Source: Gari tellinella
Lineage: Eukaryota > Mollusca > Bivalvia > Cardiida > Psammobiidae
Direction: 5' to 3'
Assembly: GCA_922989275.2 (NCBI GenBank)
Contig: OV277858.1
Coordinates: forward strand, 97,140,794-97,204,793
DNA: 64,000 nt
Positions 1-9,900 of this stretch are shown here, piece after piece; position 1 is the stretch's first letter; the number at the start of each line of letters is the position of its first letter. The notes under the pieces were generated by a model, which was given only the letters and a program-made list of their open reading frames with translations, did no database searches and was not told the origin of the DNA. The translations under genes were made by a program, and so were the position numbers.

Positions 1-274
1 TAAAGAATAGAAACTGACGACTTTGGACAATAATGACATTAATTTAAATTTCAGTGGCAAACAATTTTGAGCCTGATCAGACGCCGGTAATCCGGTGATA
101 ATCCGGTGGTAATCCGGCGTCTGATCTGACTCAAAACTGTTTGAAATGGCCATAAGAACTGTAGAAAACCCATAACCCGGCGTCTGATCAGGCTCAAAAC
201 TGTTTGAAATGGACATAATTACTTCAAAACTAACGCGTTTATTGGGAAAGAGTAGCCTCTTCCCCTCTGCGTAA
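1..274 (-). mobile_element. MITE-A copy, left end cut by window, hairpin arm duplicated
   Basis: Core 1 begins near 54. The right hairpin arm occurs twice (about 112-147 and 177-212), separated by a short GTAGAAAACCCATA-containing spacer. The family A end with a TAACGCG / ATTGGGAAAG block follows, so this is the minus orientation. Confidence 0.8.
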
Positions 275-562
275 CGTAAAACGCAACATTGCACAGCTGT
301 TCTATAGAGAAAGAGTGACAGTATTGGTCGTGATCTCAGTGGATGTGCTATTTCGATCGCGACTGCTGCTCTTAAAGGAAATGTATGAGAGAACATGCTT
401 AAGGATATACGTTTTGTTTCATGGTATATGAATTGCCAAGTAAATATCTCTCATGCTGTTTCGCGTCAATATATATTCGCGGAAGGAAACTAAACGGCAG
501 CGATGAACATGTGCATATTAAGATACGCTACAGGTGAGTATTTTATTATTTAAAGTAGCATT

Positions 563-885
563 ATAGAAGACGTTATTCTTTTCCTATAAACACGCTTGTG
601 ACGAAACATTGATGTCCATTGCAAACAGTTTTGAGCCAGATCAGACGCCGGGTGACCCGGCGTCTGATCAGGCTCAAAACTGTTTGCCACTTAGATTAGA
701 TAGATAGATAGATAGATTTATGTCGGTAAAAAGTGTACATAACATGGCAAAGCATAATTAAAGCAAATAGTTAAAAAATAGTTAGACAAAATTAGTAATC
801 TTATTTTAAAAACATCATTTTCTCTATTTTATTTACTTGTGTATATTTGTTTCGTTTGCGTATAACAGGAAAAATAATGTCTTAT
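563..885 (+). mobile_element. MITE-A copy interrupted by a (GATA)n LINE tail
   Basis: The left end GAAGACGTTATTCTTT and an intact core 1 (620-686) are followed at about 693 by a GATA repeat and foreign sequence. Family A right-arm sequence (TTTCGTTTGCGT, AATAATGTCTT) resumes at about 820, so a retroelement 3' end probably landed inside the MITE. Confidence 0.65.
693..815 (-). repeat. (GATA)n and adjoining LINE-like 3' tail
   Basis: Six to seven GATA units are followed by TTTATGTCGGTAAAAAGTG. Other (GATA)n tracts in this window (16843, 32922) sit at LINE 3' ends read from the minus strand, so the same origin is inferred here; no coding part is left. Confidence 0.4.
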
Positions 886-887
886 CG

Positions 888-1070
888 AATGCAACAATTG
901 AGAAGATGTTGTTGGTTCCCGTTCAAACGAAACTCAAAGCAAACGCAATGCAATTTATTTAGAAAGTGTATGATTTATTGTATTGTTAACGATTTCTTCA
1001 TGAATAGCAAACAGCTTGTAGTCTGATCAGACGTCAGGTAAACCTTCGTCTAATCTGACTAAAACATGAC
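888..1070 (-). mobile_element. MITE-A, decayed left half with core 1
   Basis: GAGAAGATGTTGTTGG, CCCGTTCAAACG and AAACGCAATGCA match the family A minus-strand end. A degenerate core with GATCAGACG lies at 1008-1067. No right end is seen. Confidence 0.5.
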
Positions 1071-1549
1071 CGAGTTGAACGGAAACTATTATTTTAACAC
1101 AAGCACGGATATTAATATTTATTATATACCTATCGATGGTTTACAGATATTACTCAGTTAGATAAATTGCATATGTGTCACAGTAGATATCATCACTAGT
1201 TATGATATCCCTTTTGCAATAACGATGTCATTTTTGTGCCATCGAGATTCAAGTCACAATATATTTTGTGACGTCATGCGTCAACAATTAATTATTTGTT
1301 TTTTCTCGTAAAAACGTCATTAAAATGTCTATAATAAATAGAATAATCAATTCGTTTGGATAGATATGAAAAATTTATCACTCGAATGGGTTATTATCAT
1401 GTTAAAAACTCGTCGTTCGTTTTTAACCAGATAACAACCAATTCTTGGATATTTGTTTCATATCAATCGAAAAGATTTGAGTATTCTCTATATAGTAACT
1501 TCTACTTGCCTGTAAACCATCATGTAAAAACTTCTCATCTCCAGTATTC
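1071..1549. other. Unassigned stretch
   Basis: AT-rich. A 65-codon open frame (1356-1553) shows no motif or repeat match and reads as chance. No promoter or RNA gene is recognised. Confidence 0.4.
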
Positions 1550-1762
1550 TTAACTCTTTCGCTGCCAAATTAATCGTGATATTGTACCCCTTCACCGTTT
1601 TATTTTCGTCTGCTTCAATATGTTTGTCTGCAATATCGTTTCAAAGTTAGATTTAAGGCAGTATAACTGACGTTATTTCAAAACAAGTGGCATATAGTTT
1701 TGATCCTGATCAGAACTGTTTGCAAATGCGCTTTATGACATCAATGAGAGTGAAAGGGTTAA
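1550..1762 (+). mobile_element. MITE-D copy with collapsed core
   Basis: Ends are TTAACTCTTTCGCTGCC and GAGAGTGAAAGGGTTAA, with TTAA at both. The left arm carries CGTCTGCTTC. Core 1 is reduced to one arm (TTTTGATCCTGATCAG, then AACTGTTTGC), so the hairpin is lost. Confidence 0.8.
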
Positions 1763-1955
1763 AACAGATGACAGATCAAAAAAGGATGAGATGCTAACCT
1801 AGTTGTAGTTTTCCTGCTTCACAGAAAACGACAACTAACCTAAACCCTAATCGTGTTTAAACAGTGTGGATTCAGATGAGAAGCCGGAAAGAAAATGCCT
1901 TTAAAACTATTAACAGAATTGCTACAGACATCTAGTTTAAAAGGCATAAATTATA

Positions 1956-2164
1956 TACAGTAAAACCTCGCTATTACGACCATTAAACGAAAGCTTATTG
2001 ATTGAATAATAGAGAGGTGACAGCTTAAAGCAAGGTGACAGTGAAACAGAAAGCTCATAAGGGAGCTTTCTGTTTCATTGTCACCTTGCTTTAAGCGGTC
2101 ACCTACCGTAAACACCCTAATAATTAATATAATTTAGTGGTCGTAATAGAGAGGTTTTACTGTA
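1956..2164 (+). mobile_element. MITE-B, full length (209 bp)
   Basis: It starts TACAGTAAAACCTC and ends GAGGTTTTACTGTA. Core 2 (AAGCAAGGTGACAGTGAAAC, AGAAAGCTC and mirror) lies at 2027-2093. TIRs of CAGT type with TA at each end resemble pogo/Tigger-type Tc1/mariner elements (inference). No coding capacity. Confidence 0.85.
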
Positions 2165-2317
2165 TATGGTGAAGAAGGTGAAAGCAACCACTTAAATTGA
2201 AACCTTAAAGAAACCATTCTATTCCTTTTGAGTGGTCACTAAACAGTCCATCTGGAATAGAGCTAACACTTACTTAAGATGCAAAGAAATCCCTAAAGAC
2301 GCCTGACTACTTAACTC

Positions 2318-2340
2318 TTTCACTGCTTTATTGACTTAAA
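2318..2340 (+). repeat. MITE-D left-end fragment
   Basis: TTAACTCTTTCACTGC matches the family D terminus and directly precedes an I-family palindrome. The rest of the element is missing or unrecognisable. Confidence 0.4.
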
Positions 2341-2349
2341 GTTCCTGTG

Positions 2350-2588
2350 ATCCGTCTCACGAAACGTCGTACGACAAAAACGGTCGTAGTCAAAATGTAA
2401 AATACATCTAACTTCTTATTTCTCCATCTAATTCTGTTTTGTGTTATCTCTTTGGAATTATCTTTTCAAGATGATTCCAAAGACATGTCATAATACAGGA
2501 TTAGATGGAGAAAATAACAAACATTGATATTTTTAGAAGCTTACTTACGACCGTTTTTGTCGTACGACGTTTCGTAAAACGAGCACTA
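2350..2588. mobile_element. Palindromic element family I, copy 1
   Basis: Arms GAAACGTCGTACGACAAAAA (from 2361) and TTTTTGTCGTACGACGTTTC (to 2574) are perfect inverted repeats. The central part TTTGGAAT..TCTTTTCAAGA.. is again palindromic. A second copy is at 36289-36530. Confidence 0.75.
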
Positions 2589-2654
2589 GAGGTGCAGTGA
2601 GTATTCAAAATTGTGGGATTGTATTTTATATTTCTGGTTGCAGGGTCTTTGAGG

Positions 2655-2806
2655 TTAAAGTGGAGAGGACATGATTATGTCCCAATAAACACGTTAATGT
2701 TGTTACAAATATATCAATTTCCAACAGTTTGGAGCCATATCAGACGCCGGTTTATCAAACGATTCGTTTGCGTTTAAATGAAAATAATAACATATTCTCC
2801 ACTATA
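2655..2806 (+). mobile_element. MITE-A, internally deleted
   Basis: Left end AAGTGGAGAGGACATGATTA and half of core 1 (AACAGTTTGGAGCC, CAGACGCCGG) join directly to right-arm sequence TTCGTTTGCGTTTAAATG and the end CTCCACTATA. The second hairpin arm is gone. Confidence 0.7.
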
Positions 2807-3094
2807 AATAAATAATCCTTTACATTAGTTTCGTGAGTGGTTTGTGTATGTTGTTTAAGAACACATACACACAGTGGTAAATAAGCCAATGTTGCCCTAA
2901 AAACGTGTTTATGCTGAAACACTTATTTTTGATTGTTTGAGCCTTTGAAACCATCTATAGTCAGTTTCGAAATTCCAAAACTTTGACCCCGTCTTCAACC
3001 GCTCAATTAAAGGAACACTCAATAATATCTGTTCCTAAAAACGAAAATTAGATTGATTTTGAGAACAGTATAAGAAGAAATAGTGAAAACGATT

Positions 3095-3309
3095 TAACCC
3101 CTTCACTGCCTTACCCCGAGCACAATGGTTATTTGCAAACAGTTTGGATTCTGATCAGACGCCGCGTCACGCGGCGTCTGATCAGAATCCAGACTGTTTG
3201 ACAGTCATTTCAATATTTCTTAAGTCAAAATACCTAAAAATTAACTTTGATGAATAAAAGCAGACGACATTTGTTTAAAATTGATGACGTCACGGCAGTG
3301 AAAGGGTTA
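3095..3309 (-). mobile_element. MITE-D, full length (215 bp)
   Basis: It starts TTAACCCCTTCACTGCC and ends GGCAGTGAAAGGGTTA. Core 1 (3140-3200) has the GGATTC / CGCGTCACGCG variant. The right arm holds GCAGACGACA. TTAA-flanked CCC..GGG ends are typical of piggyBac-type non-autonomous elements (inference). Confidence 0.85.
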
Positions 3310-3885
3310 CAATGATTAACTTCTAGTGAATAAACCGCACACTCTGAAGGAAATGTGATGATCACAACATTGGTAGAATCTACTTTTACTTTATTTTGTG
3401 TACGAATTATTTCTGGACCAGTAATTTAAAATGCGCACGACTCTGCGGTTGTTGTGAAAAAAGCTACATTGAGATTGCGTATTGCCATTTCATGGCTATA
3501 TGTATAGATTATCACAAAATATGTTCGAACATAATATTCACGTGTGTTATGAAATCATTTACAAAATAGGGTTTCAGACTCTTTACAGTAGAGCCTTGTC
3601 ATGACTAATCCCCTTATTGCACCTCATACAGTGTAGTTCAAGACCAACAGCCGTGCCAAAAAACCCGGTGGCTGGTCTTGGTCTACATTGCTTGACACCC
3701 ACAGTCACCTAAAGCATTTTATGTAGTTCTATTATATACACAGTATTTAGCAGTTTATACCAATCTCTATTACACAGCCTGGGGTGACAACGGAGCTAGG
3801 TGCGTACAATGTTGCAATTCAACAAGGCGGGTTTTGTCATAGCACAACTCAGGATTATTAATGTTTCAAGTTCTCACATGTATAG
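3310..3885. other. Unassigned stretch with one weak inverted repeat
   Basis: An imperfect inverted repeat, AGTTCAAGACCAACAGCC near 3632 against GGTGGCTGGTCTTGG near 3668, suggests a small unnamed palindromic element. Nothing else is recognised. Confidence 0.35.
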
Positions 3886-4135
3886 TACAGTGGAGAAACT
3901 GTTATTCTTTCCCAATAAACGCGTTTACGCTAAAGCTATTATTTCTATTGTAAACAGTTTGGAGCCAGATCAGACGCCGGGTAACCCGGCGTCTAATCTG
4001 GCTCCAAACTGTTTGCCACCAAGATGAACATGAATTATCAGAATTGTCGAAAAGTTGCATTTTTCTACGTTTTAGTGTTTTGCGTTTGCGTTTCGTTTCG
4101 TTTAAATGGGAAAGAATAACAGTTTCTCCACTGTA
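3886..4135 (+). mobile_element. MITE-A, full length (250 bp)
   Basis: TACAGTGGAGAAACTGTTA to TTTCTCCACTGTA, with TTCTTTCCCAATAAACGCG inside the left end and a core 1 hairpin of GGAGCC / CCGGGTAACCCGG type (3948-4015). Intact non-coding copy. Confidence 0.9.
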
Positions 4136-4219
4136 TATACATAGAGAGAACTTAGTTTAAGAAGTTTAAAATCCTACAATCAAATACATTTATAAATAAT
4201 TATAATCCTCTCAGAATGT

Positions 4220-4327
4220 CACTATTAATAAAACTCCTGGTTTGACACTCTTTTTTGATATTTCTGATGTCAAAACATAATAATAATAGTTTACAGCAGA
4301 TGACGTCATGGAATGTGAAGGGGTTTA
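4220..4327 (-). repeat. MITE-D right-arm remnant
   Basis: TTTCTGATGTCAAAACATAA, GCAGATGACGTCA and GAATGTGAAGGGGTTT align with the long arm and terminus of family D. No core is present. Confidence 0.4.
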
Positions 4328-4333
4328 AGTTAT

Positions 4334-4384
4334 GACAATCTATAATATCGTGATAATTTCCCTGGTCACTGAACCTTTCTCATA
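4334..4384 (+). repeat. Flanking direct repeat S1 (unit 1)
   Basis: About 50 bp beginning TGACAATCTATAATATCG recur at 4707-4757 as TGACAATCTATAAGATCG, also followed by a family A element. The two A copies are in opposite orientation. Confidence 0.7.
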
Positions 4385-4441
4385 TGAAGTTGGATGGGAT
4401 TGGTTTTTACCATTGCCCAACATTGCAAGTCAAACACTGTG

Positions 4442-4700
4442 TACAGTGGAGAAGACGTTATTGTTTCCCAATAAACACATTAACGCTTAAACTGTTATTT
4501 CCATTGAAAACTGTTAAGAGCCGGATCAGATGCCGGCCGGCGTAACACGGGGTCGAATCGGGCTCCTAACTGTTCGCAGCTAAGCTTAAAATAAGTAGTT
4601 AGAAATTTCAAAAAGTTGTCATTTTCTACATTTTGGGCACTACATGTGTTTGCGTTTAGTTTGCTTTCAAATGGGAAAGACTATCATCTTCTCCACTGTA
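4442..4700 (+). mobile_element. MITE-A, full length, diverged core
   Basis: TACAGTGGAGAAGACGTTAT to CTTCTCCACTGTA. The core hairpin is altered (GATCAGATGCCGGCCGGCG) and no longer folds cleanly. Confidence 0.85.
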
Positions 4701-4706
4701 GAGCGT

Positions 4707-4757
4707 TGACAATCTATAAGATCGTGATAATTTCCCTGGTCACTTAACCTTGCTCAT
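4707..4757 (+). repeat. Flanking direct repeat S1 (unit 2)
   Basis: Second copy of the 50-bp flank seen at 4334. It lies between two inverted family A copies. Confidence 0.7.
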
Positions 4758-4781
4758 GCCACAAGCGATATGAGTTGGGTT

Positions 4782-5030
4782 TACAGTGGATGAAACATTA
4801 TTCTTTCCTGTTTAAACGCAAACGAAACGCATTACTATAAATTTTATAAAATGTACAAAAACATAAGAACAATTTGTCTATTTATTTTAATATGAGTGGC
4901 AAACAGTTTGGAGCCTGATCAGACGCCGGGTTACCCGGCGTCTGATCTGGCTTCAAACTGTTTGCAATGAAAATAATAGTTTAAGCGTAACCGGGGTTTA
5001 TTGGGAAAGAATAACCTCTTCTCCATTGTA
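4782..5030 (-). mobile_element. MITE-A, full length
   Basis: TACAGTGGATGAAACATTA to CTTCTCCATTGTA. Core 1 (4901-4966) is intact. Open frames on both strands over this element are translations of the palindrome. Confidence 0.88.
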
Positions 5031-5186
5031 CAAATTACACACCATTTACATGTAACAAGCCGTATGAGCATGGTCCTACATGTAATAGTATACATCTCGT
5101 ATGTAGTTTTAGTCAGTTCAAACTCGATACAGAAAAGAGATTTTGATAAAACTTCAAAGAAAGCTATTTCCAATTTCTTTATTACA

Positions 5187-5437
5187 TTAACCCTTTCCCA
5201 CATAGCATATCTCTAGTACTGAATATAGGTGTCCTCTTAAAGCAGGTTGAAAGTAAAGCAGAATGCGCTTTAAGCGCATTCTGCTTTACTTTCAGCCTGC
5301 TTTAAGCTATCATCTGCTAGAATATAGAAACTATTTTGTATTATACATATTTATGAATGTATAAATAGGAACTATTTTCTTCAGGGCAAGAATAAACTGA
5401 ATGCGCTAAAAGGCGCTTCTATGGGGTAAAGGGTTAA
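5187..5437 (+). mobile_element. MITE-C, full length (251 bp)
   Basis: TTAACCCTTTCCCACATAGC to TATGGGGTAAAGGGTTAA, with TTAA at both ends. Core 2 (5231-5308) pairs AAAGCAGGTTGAAAGTAAAG with its mirror around GCGCTTTAAGCGC. Confidence 0.88.
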
Positions 5438-5865
5438 TTTTGTAGCGGATGATCTTTTGCAGATAAACGGTTAATATACTAAGTCTCTTACTCTAAGCCA
5501 ATACTATAAAGTATACGTAATTATGTTTAATTGTCGCTAATTTATTAAGGTTGCAGCTAAAGTCAGAATGACAATAATGTAAATAAGTAAATAGTTTTTG
5601 TTTTACTCAGAGCAAAAGTTGTTTTCCTTTACCTTTGAATTTTGAAAATCCCCACAGAAAACACAGAACTTTGCGCTAAATTAAAGATCTGAATAAAAGA
5701 AACCACCCTTTATCTACTCATGCCTGATCCAGAACAGAGAAACAATTTTGGATTACAATAATGTAGGTCTATTTAATGAGTTCCTTTGGGAGATTCTTGT
5801 TATCATTTTGGCCGTGAACATGTTTTAAACGGTCAGTGGCACAATCGCCGTTGAGAGTTGTTATT
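5438..5865. other. Unassigned stretch
   Basis: No long open frame, palindrome or known repeat recognised. AT-rich. Confidence 0.35.
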
Positions 5866-6053
5866 ATTTAACCTTTAACCTGTTTCTTGCTTTAAAAGCA
5901 TATTCTACATTTTCAGCCTGTTTAAGTTACCATCTGCTAGGGTGGGTATATGTGTAGAAATAACACTTCTTATACTGCATAGGCATAGTTTCCATCAGTT
6001 GAATAATAATTTAAAGGCATAAAAATGCGTATTAATTGGGTAATTGGTTAAAA
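5866..6053 (+). mobile_element. MITE-C, decayed copy lacking the left hairpin arm
   Basis: TTAACCTTTAACCTGTTTC begins like family C. TTTCAGCCTGTTTAAG and ACCATCTGCTAGG match its right side, and GGTAATTGGTTAA closes it. The left arm of core 2 is absent. Confidence 0.55.
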
Positions 6054-6260
6054 GAGATAGTACGGTATTAGATATAGTTCATCAATTAAGACTCTAAGCT
6101 TTAGTATCTACTACCTTAAGATCGACGTGTTCTGATGGCCAAGTCTTGACCTCATTATGGCTATTTGTTCAAACTCAATCTAGCACCAATTTACAGACAC
6201 TCTTAATTCAAACCGTTCTTAATAAAACATAAACAATTCGGTATATGTTATAAGAATTCA

Positions 6261-6334
6261 GCTTAATGCAGAACAAAAGTAAAGCAGAAAGCTCCTAAAG
6301 GAGCTTTCTGCTTTACTTTTGTTCTGCACTAAGC
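6261..6334. repeat. Core 2-like hairpin in an unidentified shell
   Basis: Near-perfect 74-bp palindrome: CAGAACAAAAGTAAAGCAGA, AAGCTCC, TAAA, then the mirror. It has the AAAGCTCC centre of MITE-B and the AAGTAAAGCAGA of MITE-C. No B or C ends flank it. Confidence 0.75.
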
Positions 6335-6639
6335 TGTTACAGTTCTGTAATGAAAGTTATGATTATTCTAAAGCATATCATCTTATACTAGATATGACTG
6401 TACGGGTAAGTACAAAGGCAATTATAGAGGTACAATTTCCCGGCAATTTGTATCATATTACGACAGTTCGGAGAATACTACCGGGCTTTCACTAAAAGCT
6501 TCACACTTGTTTATTGACCTGTCATCAACACTGGGTATAGCGCCGACTCTGTGGGAGGTTATACTATCATAACTAAACATGTATACTAGTAAGCAACCAT
6601 TAAATGAAGATGTATGGAACTTTTTTTGATATTTGTATG

Positions 6640-6955
6640 TATTTTATTAATATAAACAATACATAGATTCGATCACTACTAACATGAATTCACAATACAC
6701 AATGACCCATTCATGTGATAGATTCATGCAAACACGTAGCACATTATATTCCTATTTTCATCATTGCATTGAAGATTATATGACGAATTTCGAGGATGAG
6801 TTTATAAAACTACAAAATACTCAATTTTTCTGAGCATAAATTGTTTGTGATAAATATTTAATCTGTATATAATCCATTTTGAATTTTCCTATAGATATTT
6901 GACATCTAAACATCTAAATAATGTGTCCTGCGTGAAATAACAAAGTTTCTCAAAG
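6640..6955 (-). mobile_element. LINE 3'-end copy, decayed
   Basis: AATTCACAATACACA, ATGTGATAGATTCATGCAAA and TTTCGAGGATGAG match the LINE 3' end at 32922-33400. Little or no coding sequence is retained. Confidence 0.6.
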
Positions 6956-6986
6956 ACTGCTCACGGTTCTTCTCTGGAGTGAAATC

Positions 6987-7390
6987 TTAAACCCTTCACT
7001 GCCATGACGGCATTTATTTTAGACATCTATTGTCTGCTTTTGTTTCTCAAATTCAAAATTTAGGTACAGTAAAACCTCTCTACTACGACCACTAACACGA
7101 AGGCTAACTCATTGTACAAAAAAAGACGACAGCTTATAGCAAGGTGACAATAAAATAGAAAGCTCAAATAGGAGACTTCTGTTTTATTAGCACATTGCTT
7201 TAAGCAGTGGCATGTTGTATAAACATCCAATAATTAATACAATATTGTGGTCATAATACGGTATTTGACTTAAGAAAGTGAGTTTCAAACAATTTGGATC
7301 CTGGCCAGACACTGCATTACGCGGCGTTTAATCAGGATCCAATCTGTTTACAAATAAGTAGTGTACTTGGGGTAAAGCAGTAAAGGGATT
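6987..7390 (+). mobile_element. MITE-D with a MITE-B nested in its left arm
   Basis: TTAAACCCTTCACTGCC opens the element and GCAGTAAAGGGATT closes it. Core 1 (7287-7350) is diverged (GGATCCTGGCCAGAC). MITE-B at 7065-7263 splits the left arm. Confidence 0.75.
7065..7263 (+). mobile_element. MITE-B nested in MITE-D
   Basis: TACAGTAAAACCTCTCTACT opens it, and AAGCAAGGTGACAATAAAAT and AGAAAGCTC mark core 2. The right end is worn (GTGGTCATAATACGGTA). TA flanks both sides. Confidence 0.75.
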
Positions 7391-7572
7391 CACTGCAGAT
7401 TCATGTTTCGAACGAAACATGTACATTTCTTGGACGGGGGATTATTGTTATGTTTATTGGATAACACGAGATTGATTGGAACTTAGCGATAGGTCAACTC
7501 CAAGGGATTCGTTTATAAAAACTCATTTGAAATATTCAATCAGAGTTTGATGTTTTTAAATCGGTTTATTCA

Positions 7573-7803
7573 TACAGTGGCGAAGACGTTATTCTTTCTC
7601 AATAAACGCATTTATGCAAACACTATATTTTCCATTGCAAACAGTTTGGAGCCAAATCAGACGCCGGGTTACCCGGCGTCTGATTAGGCTCCAAACTGTT
7701 TGTAACTCATTTGTTGAAAAGTTTTCCTTTTCTACGTTTTACTGCAATGCGTTTGTGCTTTGTTTGCGTTTAAACGGGAAAGAATAACGTCTTCTCCACT
7801 GTA
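7573..7803 (+). mobile_element. MITE-A, full length
   Basis: TACAGTGGCGAAGACGTTAT to GTCTTCTCCACTGTA. Core 1 at 7636-7706 is of GGAGCC / CCGGGTTACCCGG type. Confidence 0.9.
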
Positions 7804-7919
7804 GAGGATGCGGCTATCGATATCTGCTTTTCTTACGGCTGTCAAGTTACCGTAAAAATAACAGTATATTACTGACCTTTTAGAGTTTGTCGTATTCTAT
7901 CAAATTATTGCAGCAACGT

Positions 7920-8126
7920 TACAATAAAACATCTTTATTACGACCATTTTAAATACTCAATGACCTATAAAACACTGTTTTTTTAAAGAGACCGTAAGAC
8001 GAAAAGCTCCCAATGGACGGACTATTGTTTACATGCAGACTACTGTAACAAGTCATCTTCATTAAACACCTGATAAATAATATATTATTTAGTGGGTGTA
8101 CAATGTAACAGAGAGGATTTACTGTA
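7920..8126 (+). mobile_element. MITE-B, strongly decayed
   Basis: TACAATAAAACATCTTTATT and GTAACAGAGAGGATTTACTG are recognisable ends. Core 2 is reduced to AAAAGCTCCCAATGG and no longer pairs well. Confidence 0.65.
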
Positions 8127-8194
8127 TGTTTTCGACTTAGATTGATTTGTATAAAAACATCATCGTATCTGGCCCCATGTATGTTAACATGTAT

Positions 8195-8345
8195 AATGCG
8201 TTTGATATGAGCCTGGGATCATTCTCAACCTTTTGATTGGTCGGATTTTAGCGTTATAATATATAACCATGGGGCTTTGACTGATACGTGTAAAGCATTG
8301 GCCAAATCACAACCGTCATTGTGTCGGTCAATGTCTATAAAATAT
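8195..8345. repeat. Possible family J remnant
   Basis: CATTCTCAACCTTTTGATTG and GTCGGATTTTAGC resemble the J palindromes at 22682 and 33786. The mirror arm is not clear. Confidence 0.25.
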
Positions 8346-8679
8346 ATTAACGAGCATCCACAGAGTTTTATTATCTAACTTGTTCGTCAGAGTAGATATT
8401 GGTCAATTCTGAATCAATCCTGTTCGGTTATTCAATAAGTTTATTATTCTCATAGCATTTCTCCTATGTATCATTTAACCGACAGGGATTGGTGGCTCGA
8501 CAGAACCTATATGTCATATGAAGAGGTTCTTGCAAAAACATCATTTACTTATTAGCAGATCAGCTTCTACTTGCATGCTTAAGTCTTGGCCTGCTGGGCA
8601 TGTTTTTCTTATGCCATAATTGGCGTATGCTTCTGTTCTTAAATGAGCTTTTGCTCAATTTCTTTTTAAAACAGGGTTA

Positions 8680-8803
8680 GAATGTTAGACAGTTTTGATC
8701 CTGATGTGAAGCCGCGTTACGCTAAGTGTCATCTGGATCGAAACTGTATGCCAAGGTTGTTACAATGTACCATCTCGCATCTAGCGCGCAAAGAGTTAAA
8801 CAG
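8680..8803 (+). repeat. MITE-D variant remnant with worn core 1
   Basis: GACAGTTTTGATCCTGATG and CATCTGGATCGAAACTGT are core 1 arms. CATCTAGCGCGCAAAGAGTT matches the terminus of the D variant at 22197-22407. Confidence 0.5.
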
Positions 8804-8814
8804 ATGCATTTTGT

Positions 8815-9000
8815 CTCATAACTGTATTTTATCAGTTTGGCATATTTCAGCCATCTTTATATCTAGCTTTTGCAATTATTCTCATAACTGTATTTTACCA
8901 GTTTTTGCATATTTCAGCAATCTTCATATTTATCATTTTCAATTATTCTCATAACTGAATGTAACCAGTTTTGGCATATTCTAGCAATCTACGTTATCAT
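8815..9000 (+). repeat. Tandem repeat, about 66-bp unit, three copies
   Basis: CTCATAACTGTATTTTA starts at 8815 and 8881, and a variant (CTCATAACTGAATGTAACC) at 8948. Each is followed by a CAGTTT..GCATATT..AGC segment. Too short and diverged to be a satellite array. Confidence 0.75.
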
Positions 9001-9045
9001 ACATGTATCTAGAGTTTGCTATTAGTCTCGTTTGAAATACGATTA

Positions 9046-9125
9046 ACATCAGTCTGTCAAAATTCTTGATACATTCGAGATGATGAGCACCCGACAAGTA
9101 ATCTGGACACAAACTGTTTGCAGCA
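9046..9125. repeat. Core 1 remnant
   Basis: GATGAGCACCCGACAAGTAA, TCTGGACACAAACTGTTTGC keep only the right arm of core 1. Confidence 0.35.
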
Positions 9126-9141
9126 GGTTTCATGAATTGAG

Positions 9142-9350
9142 TACAGTAGAACCTCTCTATTACGACCACTAAAAAGACGGCTATTGTCTTGGTAAAAGAC
9201 AGGTGACAGCTTAAAAGCAATGTGAAAGTGAAACAGAAAGCTCCTGTAGGAGCTTTCTGTTTCACTTTCACATTGCTTTAAGCAGTCACCTGTCTTAAAC
9301 GACTTATATTTGACACATTTTAGTGGTCGTAACAGAGAGGTTCTACTGTA
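9142..9350 (+). mobile_element. MITE-B, full length (209 bp)
   Basis: TACAGTAGAACCTCTCTATT to GAGAGGTTCTACTGTA; both ends carry the same matched G/C change relative to other copies. Core 2 folds around GAAAGCTCCTGTAGGAGC. Confidence 0.9.
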
Positions 9351-9364
9351 TATTAAATGAGTAT

Positions 9365-9495
9365 GTTTTCAGTATTGAAATTATTGAACGAGTTGGATAT
9401 GATACATGTACACTATACATGTATATGTTTGCGATACTTTGGCAAGCAACATATCATTTTATCCAACGAGTTCAATAAATTCAAATACTGAAAAC
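9365..9495. mobile_element. Small inverted-repeat element
   Basis: GTTTTCAGTATTGAAATTAT (from 9365) is mirrored, with one or two changes, at 9461-9495. The arms are about 34 bp with a roughly 60-bp centre. No other copy was noticed. Confidence 0.6.
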
Positions 9496-9564
9496 ACACT
9501 TATTCAATATGCTCTATTTATGAAAACACACGCATTAAATAATCTGGTTAGATTTATACGGATT

Positions 9565-9900
9565 CCTCCTTACAACGGCCTTGTGGACAATGGTTCCTTC
9601 TTTAACACAACGTTAACCGCTCTTCCCCCGAACAATATCTGTATGCCTAACTTTTTCACTGCAGCAATATCGTCTGCTTAAGATCGTCGTCTGCTGTCTT
9701 TTCTCAGAATTACATATTTGACATTTTGGCAGAAAAACACAGTGACTAGTGACAAACGGTTTAACCCAGATCAGACGTCGCGTTACGCGAGGTCTGACCT
9801 GGATCCAAGCTGTTTGCAAACGTAAGCCAATATCCATCCCTATGACAACTCCCTCTTTTTGTCTCACATAGTGTGTTTTGGGGAAAGAGGGGGCACTGTA
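9565..9900 (+). mobile_element. MITE-E, nearly full length
   Basis: The left end is worn (ATTCCTCCTTACAACGGCC). The right end GGAAAGAGGGGGCACTGTA is clear. The inner arm has CAATATCGTCTGCTTAAGAT and GTCGTCTGCTG; core 1 (9755-9817) is of CGCGTTACGCG type. Confidence 0.75.
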
